NCBI RefSeq assembly: GCF_002788215.1
Contig: NZ_CP024845.1
Coordinates: 2,108,001-2,172,000, forward strand
Direction: 5' to 3'
Source: Halohasta litchfieldiae
Lineage (GTDB): Archaea; Halobacteriota; Halobacteria; Halobacteriales; Haloferacaceae
DNA: 64,000 nucleotides
The notes below the pieces were generated by a model that was given only the letters and a program-made list of their open reading frames with translations, was not told the origin of the DNA and did not search any database. Within the stretch, counting starts at the first letter, position 1. Each line of letters begins with the position of its first letter. This document shows, one piece after another, positions 9,329-17,426 of the stretch. A program made the translations under genes and the position numbers.

Positions 9329-10165
9329 CTACGGTTCGGCTTCTGTTGCTGTGCGGTTGTATTTCTCGGCTAACTCGCTGAGTTGTGGGTGTGGCTCGAC
9401 GACGGTCTGTGGGGCTTGAAACGGCGTGATGCTCACTTCTCCGTCGACCACGGCCGCGCGGTCGCTGCCCTCGGGATAGACCCCATGATAGTCGACCAAC
9501 GCTGGCTCCCATCCATCGCCCGCAATCGGTCGTGCGGCCCAGTAGCTGCTGTCGAACTCGTTGGTGCTACCGTTTGGTTTTATATCCGTCTCGTAATCAG
9601 CCAGCGGCGTCGTCAGTCGCATTCGATTCGGCGTCCGCGAGGGTATATTGACGTTGAGCAGATCTGTATCGTCATCAAACAGCTGACTGTTGAGCACTGA
9701 CTCCACGACCGTGGCCATCACCTCGCCCGCAGGTTCGAATCCATCGTCACCGGGGTAGTACGTCTCGGAATCGTAGGCCGACACTGCGATGCCCGGGACG
9801 CCGAGAAACACACCCTCGACGACCGCGCCGATAGTACCGGAGTGACCCATCAGGTAGCTGCCGACGTTCGGCCCGTGATTGCAGCCCGAGACGATGAGGT
9901 CGACCGACTCGGCCTCCGGAATCCCACGCAGCCCAACCGCCGTACAGTCGGCGGGTGTCCCGTCGACGACGTATCCCCACTCGTGGTCGGTAATCTCGAC
10001 ACTGTTCGGCCGGTCATCACCCATCCCAGACCGGGCGCGTCCAACCCCACTCTGATCCGTTTCGGGGGCAACAACAACGACATCGGTCACCGTCGACAGT
10101 CCCTTATAAAGCGCTTCGAGCCCGGGGCTCTCGATTCCGTCATCGTTCGTCAACAGGACAGTCAT
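9329..10165 (-). CDS. surE: 5'/3'-nucleotidase SurE
   Basis: A 278-residue SurE-family metal-dependent phosphatase that removes phosphate from nucleoside monophosphates. The N-terminus carries LLTNDDGIESPG with the two metal-binding Asp, and SGCNHGPNVG supplies the conserved Asn; GTPADCTAVGL is also diagnostic. The ATG at 10165 puts the first beta strand at the usual distance; an upstream in-frame start at 10189 would add eight residues and cannot be excluded. It is convergent with SRP54, with 34 bases between stops. Confidence 0.93.
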   Translation of the reverse strand: MTVLLTNDDGIESPGLEALYKGLSTVTDVVVVAPETDQSGVGRARSGMGDDRPNSVEITDHEWGYVVDGTPADCTAVGLRGIPEAESVDLIVSGCNHGPNVGSYLMGHSGTIGAVVEGVFLGVPGIAVSAYDSETYYPGDDGFEPAGEVMATVVESVLNSQLFDDDTDLLNVNIPSRTPNRMRLTTPLADYETDIKPNGSTNEFDSSYWAARPIAGDGWEPALVDYHGVYPEGSDRAAVVDGEVSITPFQAPQTVVEPHPQLSELAEKYNRTATEAEP

Positions 10166-10240
10166 CTCCCTGAGAATATCCGTCGACAAATAAAAACTAT
10201 CGCCTGATCCGTCGGTCTTCGGATGGTAGTCAGTGGCTAC

Positions 10241-10624
10241 TCAGTGGACAACGACGTCGACGGTTCGCGTTCGCGGGCCGTCACACTCCATGAACAGGAT
10301 CGACTGCCATCGGCCCAACCCAAGCTTGCCGTTTTGGACCGGGACCGTGACGTGCTCGCCGAGTAGCATCGCCCTCACGTGGCTGTCGGCATTGCCATCG
10401 AGAGCATCGTGGGACCATCCTTCGTCGGGGACGAGGGCTTCGAGAGCGTTGGCGAGGTCCTCACGCAGTCGACGCTCGTTTTCGTTGACGATCACGCCAG
10501 CAGTCGTATGCCGGACGAAGACGGTACACACACCGTCGACGTCGGCTGGTATGGTCTCGGCCACGCGGTCTGTGATATCTACACTCGTCGTTTTGGCGTC
10601 CGTTTCGACGGTGAGTTCTGTCAT
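10241..10624 (-). CDS. YjbQ family protein (UPF0047)
   Basis: A 127-residue protein of the YjbQ/UPF0047 family. The active-site-like residues are visible: VRHTTAGVIVNEN, EGWSHDALDGNADSHVRAMLLGEHVTVPV and the C-terminal GRWQSILFMECDGPR. Some family members show weak thiamine-phosphate synthase activity; the physiological role is unsettled. The length is close to the family norm. It is divergent from the Gate-domain membrane protein with a gap of about 100 bases. Confidence 0.9.
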   Translation of the reverse strand: MTELTVETDAKTTSVDITDRVAETIPADVDGVCTVFVRHTTAGVIVNENERRLREDLANALEALVPDEGWSHDALDGNADSHVRAMLLGEHVTVPVQNGKLGLGRWQSILFMECDGPRTRTVDVVVH

Positions 10625-10726
10625 GTGTCGACCACTCTCCCGGTGCTCGAAAAGCTGGTGTGTTGCGGAGTTGCTTGCTGGTCGACGGACCGACGGCCCT
10701 TTGATTATCCCGTTCGGACTGGGCGT

Positions 10727-11704
10727 GTGCAGTCTCTGTATCTTCTCCAGTCGGTCAGCGAATCACTCATCGAGGTGGTGCCGCGAGTTGTTCGCATTTC
10801 AGTGTTGATTTCGGTTGCTGTCTACATCGCCAACGTGGCGGTTGCGTTTGGGCTTGTCCAGAAGATTGCCGGGCTCTCGCGGTTTCTAACTGGTCCTGCA
10901 AACCTCCCCGACGAGGTCGGGACCGCAATTTTGACCACAACTGTGTCGACCACCGCGGGGTACGCAATGTTGGCTGATCTCCGGGAATCCGGCTTCCTAG
11001 ACGACCGGGCGACGCTGATCGCGGTCGTCATGAACACGTTCTTTGGCTTCGCCCAGCACGTCTTTACCTACTATATTCCCGTCCTTATTCCGATTTTAGG
11101 ACTCTACGTGGGCATCCTGTATGTCGCCTCACGGGCACTGATCGCACTCGCAATCAGTATCGTCGGCATCATTGCCGGTGCATTACTACTCTCCGAGGAG
11201 AACGTCGACATTGCTGCCCAGCTCGATCCGGACGAACTCGACACCGAAGAGGAGACTGTTCGCCACCGACTGCGTTCTGCGTGGGATCGCACCCGACCGA
11301 CGCTTCGTCGTCTCGTCCCTCGACTGCTCGTCGTCTACACTATCGTGACGCTGATCGTCACCCAGTATGATCTGACGTCGATCACTGGCTCGGCCGATCC
11401 GCTGACGACACTCGTCGGGCTGCCAGCGGCTGCGGTTCCCGTCATCGCGATATACACGTTCGATACGACGGCGGGTGCTGCGACGATTGCCCCGCTGCTC
11501 GGTGAGGTGTTCACACCGAAGCAAGCGGTGGCAACGCTCCTGCTCGGTGGTATTGTTTCCTTTGCGGTGTCGACGTTCAAACGTTCGATCCCGTTTCAGT
11601 ACGGGATCTGGGGTGCGGAGTTCGGGACGAAAGTAATCGTCGTCAACACGGTGCTCAAGATCGTTTTTATTTCACTGACAGTCGTCACACTGCTGGCGCT
11701 CTGA
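10727..11704 (+). CDS. Nucleoside-recognition (Gate) domain membrane protein
   Basis: A membrane protein of about 325 residues with roughly eight hydrophobic segments, resembling haloarchaeal nucleoside-recognition/Gate domain proteins. Polar turns between helices include LTGPANLPDEVGTAILTTT and ISTFKRSIPFQYGIWG-like loops. The open frame extends upstream to 10379 but that part overlaps YjbQ in antisense, so the GTG at 10727 is preferred. A hydrophilic insert around residues 160-200 is rich in Asp and Glu. Transported substrate unknown; the Gate fold occurs in nucleoside transporters and spore-maturation proteins. Confidence 0.75.
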   Translation: MQSLYLLQSVSESLIEVVPRVVRISVLISVAVYIANVAVAFGLVQKIAGLSRFLTGPANLPDEVGTAILTTTVSTTAGYAMLADLRESGFLDDRATLIAVVMNTFFGFAQHVFTYYIPVLIPILGLYVGILYVASRALIALAISIVGIIAGALLLSEENVDIAAQLDPDELDTEEETVRHRLRSAWDRTRPTLRRLVPRLLVVYTIVTLIVTQYDLTSITGSADPLTTLVGLPAAAVPVIAIYTFDTTAGAATIAPLLGEVFTPKQAVATLLLGGIVSFAVSTFKRSIPFQYGIWGAEFGTKVIVVNTVLKIVFISLTVVTLLAL

Positions 11705-11748
11705 GCAGTTGGGTCAAAGGAGTGGTGGTGATAGACGGTGACGCCGCG

Positions 11749-12012
11749 TTAGTTGGTCTGCTCGACGCGCCACGTGGTCGCACCGGTGTAGGACCAGCGT
11801 TCAATCGACAGGTCGTCGACTGACTCCTGGAGTTTGACGATCAACGCGCCGATTTCCTTCGACGAGAGGCCAACGTCGTCGGCGATGAACTTGCTTTTGA
11901 AGTACATCTCGCCATCTTCGACGCGTGCGCGAAGGTAGTCGGCAAGTCGCTCGTCTTTCGGTTTGGAGTCGCTGGTCGACGCTTCGGAAACGGATTGTGG
12001 TGTGACACTCAT
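11749..12012 (-). CDS. DUF7123-type small haloarchaeal protein
   Basis: An 87-residue soluble protein with a winged-helix-like region (RLADYLRARVEDGEMYFKSK, then DVGLSSKEIGALIVKLQE, then a C-terminal strand). The pattern matches a widespread haloarchaeal uncharacterised family (DUF7123). The helix-turn-helix look suggests nucleic-acid binding, but this is inference. It is two bases downstream of a small membrane protein gene on the same strand, so the two are probably co-transcribed. Confidence 0.75.
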   Translation of the reverse strand: MSVTPQSVSEASTSDSKPKDERLADYLRARVEDGEMYFKSKFIADDVGLSSKEIGALIVKLQESVDDLSIERWSYTGATTWRVEQTN

Positions 12013-12014
12013 TG

Positions 12015-12272
12015 TTAGTTGTGGGTGTGGCTGTGTCCAACGAACAGTGCGATCAGATTCAGCGCGAGCAGGCCAATGACGATGTAGCCGGTCTGTGGTT
12101 CGAGACCACCGGACAGGAGTGGCAGGTAGACCAGCGGCAGCAGGATCGCCGCCCAGAAGCTCACCCCTCTGATCGATGCTTCGAGCGCAAGCGTTCCCCG
12201 TCGCGCGGCATCTGTAACCGAGTCTGCTTCGACGCTCGTGTTCTGTCCATGGGTTGGTGTGAGGTTCTTCAT
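12015..12272 (-). CDS. Small two-helix membrane protein
   Basis: An 85-residue protein with a polar N-terminus of about 30 residues and two hydrophobic helices (GVSFWAAILLPLVYLPLL and TGYIVIGLLALNLIALFVG), ending in a His-rich tail GHSHTHN that could bind metal. No family function recognised. It precedes the DUF7123 gene directly, which suggests an operon of two. Confidence 0.65.
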   Translation of the reverse strand: MKNLTPTHGQNTSVEADSVTDAARRGTLALEASIRGVSFWAAILLPLVYLPLLSGGLEPQTGYIVIGLLALNLIALFVGHSHTHN

Positions 12273-12560
12273 CTGTTGGTCACCGTCTGATTACATCATG
12301 CAGCCAGATGCTCATATAATAGGTCGAGCATTGGCGTCGATTTACACTCTTCATCGGTAAAATGGGTACTACTCTAACCTTTTACAACGTCTTTAGATAT
12401 GGTTAGAAATTTTATACTGCTCTCTAAAGCCATTATAGAATTGGGTTGGACTTGTGCTAGTAGCTGCTGTTTACCGCCGCTTAGATTGGTCGATGTCGGT
12501 TTCCCGACTGGACGGACCCTCGACTGGTCTCGCGCGCACTCGGCTCCTGTGTGACACCCT
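12273..12560. other. AT-rich noncoding gap
   Basis: About 290 bases between two minus-strand genes. The left part has upstream sequence for the small membrane protein, including runs such as ATTTTATACT (near 12409-12418). No convincing ORF, tRNA or terminator was found. A short ORF starting near 12398 has no coding character and was not accepted. Confidence 0.5.
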
Positions 12561-12977
12561 TCAGCGCGATTCGGGGTCGACGGGGGTTCCGTCTTCGGTT
12601 GGTGGGGCGATTGCGTCGATAATCGCTTCGACATCCGGTTCGCGAACCCGGACGTCGACCTCGATATCGCCGAGTTCGTCGGGGTTGCCGACCGAGAAGT
12701 TGACGACGCCTTGGAACGCCGCCTGCTTTTTCAGGGCGAACGAAAACCCGTCCTCATCGGCGTGATTGAAGAACTCTCGGCGGGCCGTATCGAGGATCTC
12801 CTGTTCGTGGAGGACATCCGAAAACGGGTCGAGCGTGTGTGTCTCGGCGACGAGTTTTCCCGGTTCGTGTGTGAACTCGGCATTTGGAAAGACGGTGCTA
12901 ACCGCATCCTCGACACGATCAGTGACTTCGGTTGGCTCTACTGGCACTTCGATTCGGACGTCGATACTGTAGATCAT
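12561..12977 (-). CDS. UPF0201 family RNA-binding-fold protein
   Basis: A 138-residue archaeal UPF0201 protein. The opening IYSIDVRIEVPVEPTEVTDRVEDAV, the internal RREFF motif and FALKKQAAFQGVVNFS match the family, whose fold resembles an RNA-binding alpha-beta protein. Cellular role unknown. Its start overlaps the end of the UPF0200 kinase-like gene by four bases, so the two are translationally coupled. This pairing recurs in archaea and suggests a shared pathway. Confidence 0.88.
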   Translation of the reverse strand: MIYSIDVRIEVPVEPTEVTDRVEDAVSTVFPNAEFTHEPGKLVAETHTLDPFSDVLHEQEILDTARREFFNHADEDGFSFALKKQAAFQGVVNFSVGNPDELGDIEVDVRVREPDVEAIIDAIAPPTEDGTPVDPESR

Positions 12978-13558
12978 TGGGTTGACTCGGCGTCAGCAGG
13001 TGGCTCGCTCGTCGACTCGACAAGGAGTTCGCGCGCAGTGGTTCGGAACGCATCGAGCGAGTCGGTGTTGTCGATGCGGTAGTCGGCGGCATCCATCACC
13101 TCACCCATCCCAAAGTCGAGTTCTCGCTGGTCACGGGCTCGGAGCTGTTCTAGGTCGCTGTCGGAGCCATCTCGGCCTCGCTCGGCGAGTCGCTCGGCAC
13201 GGAGGTCGAACGGGGCCTCGATGCTCACGATCCGGAACTCGTCGCCGAATGCGTCTCGAAAGGCGTCGACTTCGACCATCGACCGGAGCCCGTCGACGAG
13301 GACGGTGTCGGTGTCAGTCTCCTCGACGGCATCTCGGACCAGCGGGAGCGAGCGTTCGGCTATCGCTGCCGGGCCGTGTTCCTCACGGAGTGCTTTGGCG
13401 ACCGTGCCGTGGTCGGTCGACGGATCGCGGCCACGGTCACGGCAGGCCTGTCGGATGACATCACCCATCGTTACGACCGAAAGTCCCTCCTCGCGGGCAA
13501 CCGCCGCCAGTTCCCCCTTCCCGCTTCCGGGCAGCCCGACAGTTCCAACTACTCTCAT
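12974..13558 (-). CDS. UPF0200 P-loop kinase-like protein
   Basis: A 194-residue P-loop protein of the UPF0200 family, related to adenylate and dephospho-CoA kinases. Walker A is GLPGSGKGE at residues 7-15; a lid-like region with RAERLAERGRDGSDSD and RDQRELDFGMGEVM follows, and LVDGLRS fits the Walker B position. The ATG at 13558 places the P-loop at the normal distance; the longer frame to 13648 runs toward the tRNA promoter. Substrate not established. First gene of a two-gene operon with the UPF0201 gene. Confidence 0.88.
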   Translation of the reverse strand: MRVVGTVGLPGSGKGELAAVAREEGLSVVTMGDVIRQACRDRGRDPSTDHGTVAKALREEHGPAAIAERSLPLVRDAVEETDTDTVLVDGLRSMVEVDAFRDAFGDEFRIVSIEAPFDLRAERLAERGRDGSDSDLEQLRARDQRELDFGMGEVMDAADYRIDNTDSLDAFRTTARELLVESTSEPPADAESTQ

Positions 13559-13655
13559 TAGACCGCGATAGTCGACAGACTGACTTACATGTGCTGTTCG
13601 CCGCCCGGCCCCGAACCCAAACGGCTTTGTACGCGATTGGTCGACCATTCGATGA

Positions 13656-13730
13656 GGGCACGTAGCTCAGCTTGGATAGAGCGTCGGACTTCTAATCCGA
13701 CGGTCATGGGTTCGAATCCCATCGTGCCCG
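13656..13730 (+). tRNA. tRNA-Arg (anticodon TCT)
   Basis: A full cloverleaf. Acceptor stem GGGCACG pairs with CGTGCCC (13723-13729) with discriminator G at 13730. The anticodon stem TCGGA/TCCGA encloses the loop CTTCTAA, giving anticodon TCT for AGA codons. The T-arm is the standard GGTTCGAATCC. No intron and no encoded CCA. The gene is a possible integration target because a T-arm copy lies about 100 bases downstream. Confidence 0.96.
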
Positions 13731-13821
13731 TTGTCTACGAACAACGTGAGTAGCAACGAAACAGGGATCGAACCTTGGAAGTCGCAGCGGCCGAGCGTAG
13801 CGAGGCCGACCGTCTTCCTCC

Positions 13822-13834
13822 GGTTCGAATCCCA
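13822..13834 (+). repeat. Copy of the tRNA-Arg T-arm sequence
   Basis: GGTTCGAATCCCA here repeats 13709-13721 inside tRNA-Arg. An inverted near-copy GGGATCGAACC is at 13764-13774. Such tRNA 3' fragments mark attachment sites of integrated elements, but 13 bases of a conserved T-arm could also be chance or a tRNA relic. Confidence 0.35.
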
Positions 13835-13845
13835 AACTCAAAGAA

Positions 13846-14013
13846 ATGGGAATAAATCGGACAGTCCGCGTCGACGACGACACGACCCAAGTGGTCGTCA
13901 ACGCCTTTGAGCGCCGGTCACGGGATGTGGGATACAACGGCGAGCAGGCCGAATCGGTCGACGAAGCCGAGCGAATGCTCGAAGAGAAAGACGCCAGCGG
14001 CTTCGGCTCGTAA
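13846..14013 (+). CDS. Small acidic hypothetical protein
   Basis: A 55-residue ORF (MGINRTVRVDDDTTQVVVN...) with haloarchaeal codon use and acidic composition, downstream of tRNA-Arg. The N-terminal strand (TVRVDDDTTQVVV) and helical C-terminus (SVDEAERMLEEK) look protein-like. The frame is open further upstream (preceding codons read NPKLKE) through the T-arm copy, so it may be the 3' remnant of a longer gene truncated by an integration or deletion event. Function unknown. Confidence 0.45.
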   Translation: MGINRTVRVDDDTTQVVVNAFERRSRDVGYNGEQAESVDEAERMLEEKDASGFGS

Positions 14014-14115
14014 CGATACTGTTTTGTGTCGGTTTGGTTTTGTATGGATCTTTAATTATCATAGAGTGAGAGACAGTGGCAAGGGGTTTTACTCGGTGCA
14101 GGATAGCTACTGTCA

Positions 14116-15195
14116 ATGGAGACGGACCACCGCGTCCATATCGGTGATTCCCGCTCGCTCGAGCGGCTTGATTCGAACTCGGTCGACCTCGTGGTCACCT
14201 CACCGCCGTATCCGATGATCGAGATGTGGGACGATCTGTTTATTTCGCTGGATTCCGATATCGAAGGCCATCTCGCCGCTGGCCGTGATCGGGCAGCGTT
14301 TGAAGCTATGCATACGGCACTGGATTCGGTTTGGGAGGTGCTCGGTGAGGTTCTCGTCGACGGCGGTATCGCTTGTATCAACGTCGGCGACGCCACACGG
14401 AGCGTCGACGGTTCGTTTCGCCGCTATCAGAACCACGGCCGCATCGTCTCGGCGTTCGACGAACTCGGCTTCGAGCCACTGCCATCGATCCTCTGGCGCA
14501 AGCCGACCAACAGCGCGGCCAAATTCATGGGTTCGGGAATGTTACCGCCCAACGCCTACGCCACGCTGGAACACGAACACGTGCTCGTGTTCCGCAACGG
14601 GCCCAACAGTCGCTATTTCGAACCGAAAGCCGACCGGCGGTATACGGCCGCCTACTTCTGGGAGGAACGCAATCAGTGGTTCAGCGACCTCTGGACTGAT
14701 ATTACTGGTCGACACCAACAGCTTACTGGGACCGAAGACCGCGAGCGGTCGGCAGCCTACCCAGTAGCCATTCCCTACCGACTTATCAACATGTATTCGG
14801 TGTACGGCGACACCGTTTTTGATCCGTTTTGGGGAACCGGCACGACGACACTCGCTGCGATGGCCGCCGGGCGAAACTCGGTCGGCAAGGAACTCGATCC
14901 GGGCTTCGAAACCGAGTTTCGAAAGCGCGTCGACGCTATTGGAGACCTCACTGACCGCCTCGTTGCTGAGCGTCTCACCGCCCACGAAACCTTTGTTGCG
15001 GAGCGACAAGCCGAGGGCAAATCAATCGAGTACGAGGCCGACAACTACGACTTTGCGGTGATGACGAAACAGGAAAGACCGATCCAACTGTTCAGAGTTG
15101 CTGGCGTCGACCGAGATGCAATGTGCTACACCGTCGACCACGAGCCGGTCGGCGTCGACTGGCGCGAGGCGCTCGGTGCAGTATCGGAGCTGTGA
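14116..15195 (+). CDS. Orphan DNA methyltransferase, probably N4-cytosine, CTAG-type
   Basis: A 359-residue site-specific DNA methyltransferase. The catalytic motif IV TSPPYP lies near residue 29, and the AdoMet-binding motif I FDPFWGTGTT near residue 234, giving the beta-class order. No restriction endonuclease gene is adjacent. The TSPPY motif (S in first position) favours N4-cytosine methylation. Haloarchaea carry a widespread orphan enzyme of this kind that methylates CTAG; the match in motif order and size suggests this is that enzyme, but target specificity is inferred. It would act in protection or regulation rather than restriction. Confidence 0.8.
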   Translation: METDHRVHIGDSRSLERLDSNSVDLVVTSPPYPMIEMWDDLFISLDSDIEGHLAAGRDRAAFEAMHTALDSVWEVLGEVLVDGGIACINVGDATRSVDGSFRRYQNHGRIVSAFDELGFEPLPSILWRKPTNSAAKFMGSGMLPPNAYATLEHEHVLVFRNGPNSRYFEPKADRRYTAAYFWEERNQWFSDLWTDITGRHQQLTGTEDRERSAAYPVAIPYRLINMYSVYGDTVFDPFWGTGTTTLAAMAAGRNSVGKELDPGFETEFRKRVDAIGDLTDRLVAERLTAHETFVAERQAEGKSIEYEADNYDFAVMTKQERPIQLFRVAGVDRDAMCYTVDHEPVGVDWREALGAVSEL

Positions 15196-15238
15196 GTAAC
15201 AGAAAGCGTGCCGAATGGTACCGCAGCCGGGTACGGCG

Positions 15239-16066
15239 TTAGTACCGTGACGGCAGGAAGGCGAAGGCGATCAACGAGAAGACAAACAGCAACGAGGTGA
15301 ACGTCACCCATCGGAAGCCAGACGTTCGCTCGCTGAACTGGTTTTGGGCTTCGACTTGAGCATTGTAGCTCGTCATATCCGACGTCAGCTGCACCGTACT
15401 GCTGTCGGGGAACAAGACGAGATACTCGGTGCTGTCTGCGAGTTCAGCGGTCCCTTCGTTGGAGAGGTCCTGCGTGTTGGTCTGGTCTTCGGTCCAGCCA
15501 ACGGTGACACCGTCGGCCGTGATCTCGTCGACAGTCACCGTCTGATTGTTATAGGCGAACTGATCGCCGACACTGAAGCTCTGTGTTGCTGGCGCGGCGA
15601 AGTACTCTTCGGCCGGGACGAGTTCCTGTCCGCCACCGGATTGGATGACGACGTACTCTTGTCCGTCGATCTCTTGAGTTTCATTCGCTGCATCTGGATC
15701 GTTTTCGAGGATTGCCTGCCGGTCTTGGACCTCTTGGAAGGTGAATGCGGTCGCATTCTCACCCTCGATCAGCACCTGCCACTCGGTGCCATCGATTTCG
15801 ACGGTATCCTCGTTGGCCCATGTCTCTGTCATCTCGACATCGGATTCGGTCCATTCGATGGTTCCCGAACCGGCTCCATCACTCTCCTCGATGGTGGTTA
15901 CGGTGTACTGTTGGCCCCCGACGGTGAACGTCTCACCCTGCGCAAGCTCGTACTCGGGGTCTTCGAGTGTTATCGTTGGCTCTTCGGCCGTCGCGAGAAG
16001 CGTGTATGACGCTGCCGCGATCACTAAAAAGAACGCGACATACACTGCCACAGCGCGTCGTTGCAT
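15239..16066 (-). CDS. Membrane-anchored extracellular protein of unknown function
   Basis: A 275-residue protein with an N-terminal hydrophobic segment (YVAFFLVIAAASYTLLA) and a C-terminal one (WVTFTSLLFVFSLIAFAFL). About 200 acidic, Thr/Glu-rich residues between them probably lie outside the cell. That middle contains three similar beta-rich units, each with a QxYVV/YTV/EYLV strand, suggesting repeated small domains. No family recognised. It is followed on the same strand by nothing, and upstream lies another unknown membrane protein, so the two may be functionally linked. Confidence 0.6.
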   Translation of the reverse strand: MQRRAVAVYVAFFLVIAAASYTLLATAEEPTITLEDPEYELAQGETFTVGGQQYTVTTIEESDGAGSGTIEWTESDVEMTETWANEDTVEIDGTEWQVLIEGENATAFTFQEVQDRQAILENDPDAANETQEIDGQEYVVIQSGGGQELVPAEEYFAAPATQSFSVGDQFAYNNQTVTVDEITADGVTVGWTEDQTNTQDLSNEGTAELADSTEYLVLFPDSSTVQLTSDMTSYNAQVEAQNQFSERTSGFRWVTFTSLLFVFSLIAFAFLPSRY

Positions 16067-16135
16067 AAGTCAGCAAACGAACAGCCGCCGTATAACGATT
16101 ACTAAGCTCTGCTCCGAAACAACCCGAATATGCTG

Positions 16136-17245
16136 TTAATCCTGACTATGTGCGGCCTCCGAAATCGGTGTCGACTGTGAACTGTAGCTCTCACCGCCAG
16201 TCCATGCCGGGTTCTCGTCGACTCCGTCGTGTTGGAGTTCGAATACTGAGCCGGTTCGGGCGTAGATAATCGGCGTCTCCTGGCTCCGGTCGAGTGTGTA
16301 GCCCAGCGGGAGCGTTCGCTCGGCAGTCGTTGGCGACAGCGTGAACGTCGACGGAACGGTTACCGTGGTCGTCGCGCCCGGCTGTAGCGTGAGGTGGGGT
16401 CCGAGCCGATAGCGCGTCCGTGTTGTGTCGGTGATCGTTGCGTTCGTCAGCCCAACGGTCTCGCTCCCGCCGTTTTTGATCGCCAATTCGATCTCGTCGT
16501 CCGTGGTTGTGGTCCCGACGATAGCAAGCTCCGTTCGCCGCGTCAGTCCCGTCTCGTATCGGTTGTAGACGATGACTGTCCCGACGAGCCAGACCAGCCC
16601 GGCGACGATCACCAACGCTGCCGTGTCGACGCCCAGAAACCAGAGTCCACCGCCGGTGGCCGCACCGATCACGAAGCCGACCAGTGAGGCAAGCGTCCGT
16701 GTCTCCAACCGGCGGAGTTCGGCATACCCACTTCGAACGGCAATCGACTCCTCGGCGGTCGATGATACTTCGGTTGGGTGCGGCTGTCGCAACACCCAGT
16801 AGGTACTGACCGGCCACGTAGCGAGGCTGACGCCTACGATCAGCGATATTGGGACTGCGTAGACGATGCCCACGGTTGCGGTGATACCACCGACGATAGC
16901 TGCGGTCAGCACACCAGTGATGATCGCTCGCGCGCGTCGGGCAAGCCCGTTCCATCGCTCGACCAGCGGGTCGACGCGGTCGCTACAGAACTGTGTGATG
17001 TCACTGCTGTGTTGGTTGAGGAGGCGTCCCACCAACCCAACCACGAAACAGACGACGAACGTTTGGAGGAAAACACCCACAAACGGCGGACCGAGCCGTT
17101 CTGGCAGCAATGAGAGTCGACGTGGGGTCCCGACCGCTCCGACAACAGCTGTCACAACTGCTGCGACAACGACCGACACAACCGTGAGCCGGAGGTACTG
17201 TGCGGCGTACTTTTTGCCTGCCTTTCGAACACGTTTGACGACCAT
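16136..17245 (-). CDS. Polytopic membrane protein of unknown function
   Basis: A 369-residue protein with about six hydrophobic segments in residues 15-235, then a soluble beta-rich C-terminus of about 130 residues (EIELAIKNGGSETVGLTNATI...), likely an Ig-like domain, and a polar Ser/Thr tail. The basic N-terminus (VVKRVRKAGKKY) indicates an inside orientation. It is divergent from the eCIS cluster across about 180 bases, so the two may share control; a role in anchoring or release of the particle is speculation. No family recognised. Confidence 0.6.
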   Translation of the reverse strand: MVVKRVRKAGKKYAAQYLRLTVVSVVVAAVVTAVVGAVGTPRRLSLLPERLGPPFVGVFLQTFVVCFVVGLVGRLLNQHSSDITQFCSDRVDPLVERWNGLARRARAIITGVLTAAIVGGITATVGIVYAVPISLIVGVSLATWPVSTYWVLRQPHPTEVSSTAEESIAVRSGYAELRRLETRTLASLVGFVIGAATGGGLWFLGVDTAALVIVAGLVWLVGTVIVYNRYETGLTRRTELAIVGTTTTDDEIELAIKNGGSETVGLTNATITDTTRTRYRLGPHLTLQPGATTTVTVPSTFTLSPTTAERTLPLGYTLDRSQETPIIYARTGSVFELQHDGVDENPAWTGGESYSSQSTPISEAAHSQD

Positions 17246-17426
17246 TTGTGCTGTTCTGGACTGGTTATCACATTTAAAATACTGTATCGATGAAAGGTCT
17301 TATTTGCGAGAGTTCCGTTCAATCACTGTGAACTGTACACATATTACTGGGTATGGGCAGGCTCTGAGAGTCGCATCGTCCTTTCCAGTCGACTGTCCAA
17401 CAGGGTCCGCACGGTAGGTGATACTT

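Noticed and set aside
10379-10726. N-terminal extension of the Gate-domain protein
   Set aside because: This part is the antisense of the YjbQ gene and contains no membrane helices; the GTG at 10727 directly precedes the conserved membrane part.
12398-12550. Short plus-strand ORF in the 12.3-12.5 kb gap
   Set aside because: Cys- and hydrophobic-rich translation with no haloarchaeal coding bias and no ribosome-binding or promoter context.
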